Below are positions 58,316 through 64,000 of a DNA stretch of 64,000 nucleotides, piece by piece; the stretch's first letter is position 1, and each line of letters begins with the position of its first letter. Location: NCBI GenBank assembly GCA_963763095.1, contig CAVXNR010000008.1, positions 1 to 64,000 on the forward strand, written 5' to 3'. The stretch comes from CAVUCH01 sp963763095 (lineage in GTDB: Bacteria > Acidobacteriota > Vicinamibacteria > Vicinamibacterales > JAENWD01). The notes under the pieces are model-generated. The model saw nothing but the letters and a program-made list of their open reading frames with translations, was not told the origin of the DNA and ran no database searches. The position numbers and the translations under genes are program-made.

Positions 58316-59653
58316 TTGAAGAACGTCACGCGACGCAAATTCATCGGCACCGTCGCCGGCGGGGCCCTCGCCACCGCGCCACGGGCACGCTCGCGAGCCG
58401 CCGCGCAGTCGGGCCCGGCGCTGCTGGGCGGCGCACCGGTGCGTCGCACGCCGTTCCCGTCGTGGCCGGTGGCGGACGCGCGTGAGGAGGATGCACTCCT
58501 GGGCGTCGTCCGCAGCGGCAAATGGTTTCGTGGACAGCATGTCGCTGCGTTCGAGAAGGCCTACGCATCTCTCATGGGCGCGAGGGGTTGCCTTGCAACC
58601 GCCAACGGCACGAGCGCCCTCATCACCTCGCTCGCGGCTCTCGGCATCGGGCCCGGCGATGAAGTCATCGTGCCGCCCTACACGTTCGTGGCGACGGTGA
58701 ACGCCGTCCTGTTGATGCACGCGCTGCCCGTATTCGTCGATAGCGATCTGGAGACGTTTCAGATCGACGCCAGGAAGATCGAGGCCGCGACGACCGACCG
58801 CACGCGTGCGATCATCCCGGTGCACCTCGGCGGCGCGGCCGCTGATCTCGACACGATCCTGCCGGTCGCGCAGAAGCGCGGCATCCCGGTGGTTGAGGAT
58901 GCGTGCCAGGCGCACCTCGCCGAGTGGCGTAGGCGCAAGGTGGGGACGTACGGCACGGTGGGGTGTTTCAGCTTCCAGGCCAGCAAGAACCTGAACGCCG
59001 GTGAAGGCGGCGCGATCCTGACCAGCGACGACGCGCTGCTCGAGAGGTGCTATCGCTTTCACAACAACAGCCGCGGGCGCCGCAACACGGGCAACGATTT
59101 TTCCTACCACAACACGGGAGCGAACCTTCGCATGACGGAGTTCCAGGCAGCTCTCCTCGTAGCGCAGATGACACGTCTCGAAGCGCAGGCTCGCACGCGC
59201 GATGAGAACGCCGCGCACCTCACGAGCCTGCTGAAGGTCATCCCGGGCATCGCGCCCGCGCGCATGTACGAAGGCTGCACCCGCAATGCATACCATCTCT
59301 ACATGTTCCGCTACGACGCGGCGGCCTTTGCGGGCCTCCCACGTGCCGCGTTTCTCAGGGCCCTCGCCGCCGAAGGCGTGCCGGCGTCGGGCGGGTACTC
59401 GCCGCTGAACAAGGAGCCGTTTCTGGATGACGCGCTCGGGACGCGCGGTTTCCAGGCGATCTACTCGAAGACGCGGCTCGACCAGTGGCGCGATCAGAAC
59501 CGCTGCCCCCAGAACGATCGCTTGTGCTCGGAGGCAATCTGGATGGGTCAGACGATGCTGCTCGGACCGCGGCAGGACATGGAGGACATTGCCGACGCCA
59601 TACGCAAGGTGCAGGCACATGCCCCCCAGCTCGCGCGGGAAGCCACGGCCTGA
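58316..59653 (+). CDS. Tat-exported DegT/DnrJ/EryC1-family aminotransferase
   Basis: This is a PLP-dependent sugar-aminotransferase-like protein of about 445 residues. The N-terminus NVTRRKFIGTVAGGALA is a clear twin-arginine signal. The fold-type-I core has ATANGTSALITSLAALGIGPGDEVIVPPYTFVAT, VEDACQAHLAEW and GCFSFQASKNLNAGEGGAI, with the PLP Lys in SKNL. I placed the start at the TTG at 58316 (GGAAG upstream). An ATG at 58214 overlapping the ceramidase stop would give a longer n-region. DegT enzymes usually act in the cytoplasm, so an exported form is unusual. Confidence 0.85.
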   Translation: MKNVTRRKFIGTVAGGALATAPRARSRAAAQSGPALLGGAPVRRTPFPSWPVADAREEDALLGVVRSGKWFRGQHVAAFEKAYASLMGARGCLATANGTSALITSLAALGIGPGDEVIVPPYTFVATVNAVLLMHALPVFVDSDLETFQIDARKIEAATTDRTRAIIPVHLGGAAADLDTILPVAQKRGIPVVEDACQAHLAEWRRRKVGTYGTVGCFSFQASKNLNAGEGGAILTSDDALLERCYRFHNNSRGRRNTGNDFSYHNTGANLRMTEFQAALLVAQMTRLEAQARTRDENAAHLTSLLKVIPGIAPARMYEGCTRNAYHLYMFRYDAAAFAGLPRAAFLRALAAEGVPASGGYSPLNKEPFLDDALGTRGFQAIYSKTRLDQWRDQNRCPQNDRLCSEAIWMGQTMLLGPRQDMEDIADAIRKVQAHAPQLAREATA

Positions 59654-59667
59654 GGGCGGCCCGCGAC

Positions 59668-59695
59668 GGCCGGAACTGAAGTTCCGGCCCCACAC
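59668..59695. repeat. REP-like palindrome, GGAACTGAAGTTCC type
   Basis: GGCCGGAACTGAAGTTCCGG then CCCCACAC, the same core as the palindrome at 18636. Confidence 0.65.
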
Positions 59696-59757
59696 ATGTT
59701 CAGAACTCCACCGCGTGTCGGCCCAAAACGTGCTACGGGTCGGCAAGGAGGTGATCC

Positions 59758-60207
59758 GTGCTCACGATTGTGCTGTCGGCTCTGCTCGCTCAAACCCCAG
59801 CCACGACCCAGCCATCGCCGGCGCTGACGCCGACGAACGCTACCCAGACCTGGACTGGCTGCGTCCAGGCCGGGAGTGCGCCATCGACCTACCGTCTGAA
59901 CATCGACCCGCCTGCTGCCGGCAGCGCGGCAGGCGCCGACGCCGCCCGAGTCGAGGGCACGCAGGGCGATCCGTTCGTGCAGCTCCTGGGCGGTGAGACC
60001 AAGCTGGACCTCACGAAGTACGTCGGCAAGCGCGTACGTGTCACCGGCCGCCAATTGACGGCCGCCGAAGCGGAGCAGGAAGCCACCCGACGTCCGAACA
60101 AGCAGGAAGCGGCGGAGACCGCCGGCGGAACCGGCGGGGCCCCCCAGCGGCATGCGCGCTATGTCCGCATCCAGGCCCTCGCCGAAACAGGAGGGGAGTG
60201 CCGGTAG
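59758..60207 (+). CDS. Small secreted protein of unknown function
   Basis: The 149-residue protein starts at a GTG preceded by a near-perfect AAGGAGGTGATC (59745-59756). It has a short signal peptide (LTIVLSALLA, cleavage near AQTP). A beta-rich domain with TWTGCVQAGSAPSTYRLN and LTKYVGKRVRVTG follows, and a Gln/Gly-rich linker before a C-terminal Cys. I do not recognise the family; the VGKRVRVTG core suggests an OB-like fold. Confidence 0.7.
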   Translation: MLTIVLSALLAQTPATTQPSPALTPTNATQTWTGCVQAGSAPSTYRLNIDPPAAGSAAGADAARVEGTQGDPFVQLLGGETKLDLTKYVGKRVRVTGRQLTAAEAEQEATRRPNKQEAAETAGGTGGAPQRHARYVRIQALAETGGECR

Positions 60208-60210
60208 GCT

Positions 60211-60265
60211 GCACAATGCACAATGCACAATGCACAATGAGAAGCACAAGCACACTGCATTGTGC
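60211..60265. repeat. Tandem GCACAAT heptamers with inverted copy
   Basis: Four exact GCACAAT copies (60211-60238) face a single ATTGTGC at 60259-60265. This is the third heptamer-based element in the window. Confidence 0.65.
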
Positions 60266-60363
60266 GCGATGGCGGATGCAGCACGCACGCATTGCGGAGT
60301 GCCCGGCGGTCACGGAAAAATACCGGATGAGCTTCGAGGCGCGCGTCGTATAATTGCGCGCGC

Positions 60364-63052
60364 ATGTCGATCGCACCGGGCAGCCGGCTGGGACCTTACG
60401 AAATCATCGACAGGGTCGCCGCCGGCGGCATGGGCGAGGTCTTCAAGGCGCGCGACACGCGACTGAACCGGACGGTTGCCATCAAGATCCTGCCGCCTGA
60501 CGTGGCGGGCGATCCGCTCGCGCGCGAGCGGTTCGAGCGCGAGGCTCGCGCGATCGCCGGGCTCACCCACCCACATATCTGCACGCTTCACGATGTCGGC
60601 CGTCAGGACGGCCTCGATTACCTCGTGCTCGAGTTCGTGGAAGGGGAAACCCTTGAAGACCGGCTCGTGCGGGGTGCCTTGCCCGTCGCGGAGGCGTTGC
60701 AGATCGCCGCGCAGATCGCCGACGCGCTGGATCGCGCCCATCGCGCTGGCGTCGTCCACCGCGATCTGAAGCCGGCCAACATCATGCTCGCGCGCTCCGG
60801 CGCCAAGCTGCTCGACTTCGGCATCGCGAAGGCGCACGCCTCCAGCCCGTTCTCCGAGAGCACTGTCGGGGATACGAGGACTCTGACCCAGCTTGGAACG
60901 ATGCTGGGCACCGCGCCGTACATGGCGCCCGAACAGCTCGAGGCCGGCGAGGTCGACGCACGCACCGACATCTTCGCGCTTGGGGGCGTGCTCTTCGAGA
61001 TGCTCACAGGGCGCCGCGCCTTCGAGGGCAGCACCCATGCGAGCGTCATCGCGGCAATTCTGTACAGCACACCGCCGGCTCCGTCGACGCTGCAGCCGCT
61101 GGTCACCCCCGCCGTGGATCACATTGTTGCTCGCTGCCTGGCCCGGGATCCCGACAACCGCTGGCAGACCGCCCGCGACCTCCTTCTCGAGCTCCGGACC
61201 CACGCCGACCCGGGAACCACGGGAGCGGCGGCCGTTGCGATCCAGGTCCGGCCCTTTTTGCGCACCCGCTGGATCGTTGGTGTGCTGATGGCCGCTCTCG
61301 TGATTGCGCTGGCGGCGGTGGGCGCGCTGCTCGTGCGCCGTGTGCCGGCCGCGCCCGTCGTCCGGGCGACAATCACCGCCCCCCAGGGCGCGCGTTTCAA
61401 CTTCACCGGTGACTTCGGAGGACCGCCCGCGCTGGCGCCAGATGGCCGCCGGCTCACGTTCGTCGCCACCGACGGCTCCGGCCGGCGCCGGCTGTGGGTA
61501 CGTCCTCTCGACGCCGTCGAGGCGCGTGCCATCCCCGGTGCAGACGACGCCACCTTTCCGTTCTGGTCTCCGGATGGCCGTGCAATCGGCTTCTTCATGG
61601 GCGGCAAGCTGAAGCGTGTGGATGTGGACGAGGGAGCCGTGCTCACGTTGTGTGATGCGCCCAGTGGACGCGGTGGGACCTGGAGCGCGGGCAATGTCAT
61701 CCTGTTCACGCCGTCGGTCCGCGACGGCATCTACCAGGTACCGGCGAGCGGCGGCGAGCCGCGGGCGGTCACGCGCGTCGATCGCTCCCGACACACCAGC
61801 CATCGTTGGCCGGAAGTACTTCCTGACGGGCGCTCCTTCGTGTACCTCGCCGTACCGCGCGATGCGGCTCAGCGCGCGGAGAGTGCCATCTTCATCGCGT
61901 CGCTCGACGGGGGCGCGCCCGAGCCTCTCGTGCGCTCGGGGACGCAAGCGACTGTTGTCGACGGCGAGCTCTTGTACATGCGCGACTCGACTCTCGTGCG
62001 TCAGCGGCTCGATCGCTCCCAGCGCAAGCTGGTGGGCGACCCCACCGTCGTCGCGCAGGACGTGCAGCACGACCCGACAATCTGGCGGGCGGTGTTCTCC
62101 GTCTCGGCGGGTGGTCCGCTCGTGTACCAGAGCGGAGGGGAGGGAGGCCGCAGCGTTCTCGCGTGGTTCGATCGCGCGGGCCGGCGCCTCGGATCGGTAG
62201 GGGAGCCCGGCATCTTCTTCGACATCAACATCTCACCCGACGGTGCGCGCGTCGCTGTGAACCGTGACGATCCGGCAGACATCTGGGTGTACGAGGTGGC
62301 CCGGGGTACGGGCTCCCGCGTGACCTTCGATCCGAGGAACGAGTCGCTGCCGATCTGGTCTCCCGACAGCACACAACTGATCTTCTCGGCAGTCACGGAG
62401 GACAATCGCGGCATGCTGGCGTTGGCGCGGGCGGATGGCGCCATCAGCCCCACAGGGCTGCTGGTGGGTGATGTGGCCGAAGCGACCGGGTGGTCGCCGG
62501 ACGGGCGCTTCGTGCTGATGAAACCCGCTGACAAGCGCTCGGCCGGCGGCGATATCTGGGTGATGCCGGTTGCGGATCCCGGTGCGCGGTTTGCGTTCGT
62601 CGCCACGTCGTTTGCCGAGTATCACGCGCAGTTCTCACCCGACGGACGCTGGGTGAGCTACGTGTCGAACGAGTCGGGCCGCGATGAGGTGTACGTCACC
62701 GCGTTCAGCCCGCCTCGCCCCGGCGCCGCGCCGAAATCGCTCGGGCGCGACCCGGCGCGTCCAGGCCGTTGGCAGATCTCGACGGCCGGCGGCGTGCTGC
62801 CCCGATGGCGGCGAGATGGGCTGGAGATGTACCTATCTCGCACCCGACGGCGCTCTGATGGCTGGGGCTATCGACGGTCGCGGCACTCGGTTCGTCGTGA
62901 GCCAGGCCCAGCCGCTGTTCAAGCCCGACCCCAAGCCCGTGGGTTGGCTATATGACGCCGCGCCGGACGGCCAGCGGTTCCTGGTGGACACGCTCGGCGA
63001 GGCGGCGGAGGCGCCGCTCGTGCTCGTGCTGAACGCTCCGCTGGACCGGTGA
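60364..63052 (+). CDS. Membrane Ser/Thr protein kinase with TolB-like propeller, frameshifted
   Basis: The kinase domain (about residues 11-280) has the glycine loop AAGGMGEVF, Lys41, HRDLKPANI (132-140) and DFG at 151-153. A transmembrane helix is near 304-325. Beyond it a beta-propeller of TolB/PD40-type repeats follows, with repeated PDGR motifs (FWSPDGRAIGFF, SPDGARVAVN, FSPDGRWVSYVS). The frame breaks at 62829-62833: ATGTAC-C-TATCTC has one surplus C after GTAC; removing it gives YLAPDGALMAG and the last repeat to 63052. TATAAT at 60349-60354 lies nine bases before the ATG. The kinase is inside and the propeller outside. Confidence 0.92.
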
Positions 63053-63092
63053 GGCGCCGGTGTCGGGCACGCCAGCTATAATCAGCATTCGC

Positions 63093-63368
63093 ATGATCAA
63101 CGGGCGCCGTTACGTTGTATCAGGTCGTGTGCAGGGCGTGGGGTTCCGGTTCTTCGTGCGTGACGCCGCCGCACGCGAGGGGATCCACGGATGGGTGCGG
63201 AACCTGCCGCAAGGCGCCGTCGAAATCGAGGCGCACGGAGACCACGACGCGCTCATCCGGTTCGAGCGGGCCATCCGTCGCGGGCCGGCGGGTGCGCGTG
63301 TCGACGCCGTGCTCGTCGATACGACGCCGCCCTCCGAGCGCCATCACGGGTTCCGCATCGAACCCTGA
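63093..63368 (+). CDS. acyP: Acylphosphatase
   Basis: This small enzyme hydrolyses acyl phosphates. The 91-residue protein has the catalytic motif GRVQGVGFRFFVRDAA, with the active Arg near residue 20, and GWVRNLPQGAVEIEAHG with the active Asn. I chose the ATG at 63093: TATAAT at 63077-63082 ends ten bases upstream, so the message has almost no 5' UTR. The apt gene follows after 24 bases. Confidence 0.93.
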   Translation: MINGRRYVVSGRVQGVGFRFFVRDAAAREGIHGWVRNLPQGAVEIEAHGDHDALIRFERAIRRGPAGARVDAVLVDTTPPSERHHGFRIEP

Positions 63369-63392
63369 TTGCAGAACGCACTGACACTCCAC

Positions 63393-63908
63393 ATGGAAAT
63401 CCTCAAAGAAAAGATCCGGCACGTCCCCGATTTTCCGAAGGCGGGGATTCTCTTCTACGACATCACCACGCTCCTCCGAGATCCGGGCGGGTTCCGGACC
63501 GTGGTGGACAGCCTGGCCCTCCCGTTCCTGTCCGCGGGCATCGACGTGGTGGTCGGTATCGAGAGTCGTGGGTTCATTCTCGGCGGGGCAGTCGCGGACC
63601 GCATCGGCGCGGGATTCTCGCCGGTCCGGAAGCCTGGCAAGCTGCCGTCGACCACCGTGCGCGAGAGCTACGCGCTCGAGTACGGCTCCGACGCGCTCGA
63701 AATCCATGCCGATGCGGTGGTGCCTGGCCAGCGGGTGCTGATCGTGGATGACGTGATCGCGACCGGTGGCACCGCGCGGGCGACCGCCGCGCTCGTCCGG
63801 CGGCTCGGCGCGACGGTGCACGGTCTCGCTTTCCTCATCGAGCTGGTCGCGCTGAACGGGCGCGGTCAGCTGACGGATGAAAACGTATTCTCCGTGTTGA
63901 AGTACTGA
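63393..63908 (+). CDS. apt: Adenine phosphoribosyltransferase
   Basis: This purine-salvage enzyme makes AMP from adenine and PRPP. The 171-residue protein begins EILKEKIRHVPDFPKAGILFYDITTLLRDP, and has VVVGIESRGFILGGAVA and the PRPP loop VLIVDDVIATGGTARA. Length is normal. A TTG at 63369 is a less likely start. It is probably co-transcribed with acyP. Confidence 0.95.
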   Translation: MEILKEKIRHVPDFPKAGILFYDITTLLRDPGGFRTVVDSLALPFLSAGIDVVVGIESRGFILGGAVADRIGAGFSPVRKPGKLPSTTVRESYALEYGSDALEIHADAVVPGQRVLIVDDVIATGGTARATAALVRRLGATVHGLAFLIELVALNGRGQLTDENVFSVLKY

Positions 63909-63913
63909 CGCCG

Positions 63914-64000
63914 TCAGGCACGACCCACCAGCTCAGGCTCCCAGCGATGGGCGACCTGCTCAACCGAGGTGAATGCGTGGCCGGCGGTCGGGTGCACGCT
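63914..64000 (-). CDS. C-terminal fragment of a gene cut by the window edge
   Basis: A frame open from the window edge ends at TGA 63914-63916 and encodes at least 28 residues ending HRWEPELVGRA. It is convergent with apt, and only five bases separate the two stops. The fragment is too short to assign, but the residue composition is that of real protein. Confidence 0.5.
   Translation of the reverse strand, partial: SVHPTAGHAFTSVEQVAHRWEPELVGRA

Overview
The window is about 64 kb of GC-rich bacterial chromosome. The gene content points to Acidobacteriota, probably a Vicinamibacteria-like lineage. The markers are an ADOP-type MacB/FtsX permease with its PadR regulator, an Oar-like TonB-dependent receptor with an N-terminal carboxypeptidase-like domain, a Ser/Thr kinase fused to a TolB-like propeller, and many Tat- or Sec-exported enzymes. 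This assignment is inferred from gene families, not from a marker phylogeny. I see no phage, plasmid, transposase, CRISPR array or secondary-metabolite cluster.

Region 1-12150 (minus strand) is one assimilatory sulfate operon, read right to left: cysH, sat-cysC fusion, precorrin-2 dehydrogenase, cobA (both for siroheme), siroheme sulfite reductase, an OprP-like porin, sulfate-binding protein, cysT, cysW, cysA. Several junctions overlap by four bases. The standout feature is its leader. A good sigma70-type promoter (12119-12147) puts the transcription start at or next to a GTG that opens a 35-residue ORF containing six consecutive Cys codons. A rho-independent terminator follows, then cysH. 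This has the layout of a leaderless polycysteine attenuator controlling the whole cysteine supply pathway.

Region 12170-31200 is housekeeping: an M28 peptidase diverging from a beta-lactamase-fold hydrolase; leucine genes (leuA-leuB and leuC-leuD on the minus strand around a divergent LysR gene); a class II photolyase; a bacilliredoxin; MoaA; an AmmeMemo-type radical SAM enzyme; RecQ; an MFS transporter; an SPFH/NfeD pair; SurE; and tRNA-Pro(CGG) with its terminator. Region 31400-48200 holds a calpain-like protease, a VOC protein, two large PAS histidine kinases with response-regulator modules, a DUF6265 protein, the TonB receptor, an F420-reductase-like protein, OsmC, an exported methyltransferase, and the ADOP/PadR pair. 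Region 48400-64000 holds ArfB, a MFP-RND-TolC efflux operon, an Nramp-like transporter, an exported ceramidase-like hydrolase followed by a Tat-exported DegT aminotransferase, the kinase-propeller protein, acylphosphatase and adenine phosphoribosyltransferase.

Two properties matter to any reader. First, twelve genes are split by apparent frameshifts (one also has an in-frame amber codon). Seven of the frameshifts look like one surplus base at a GTAC site (GTACC/GGTAC), so most are probably context-specific sequencing errors rather than real pseudogenes; I report the joined genes. Second, gaps between genes carry dispersed REP-like palindromes with a CTTCAG core, and paired heptamer repeats. 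Many genes also have a -10 box only 6-10 bases before the start codon, which suggests common leaderless transcription.
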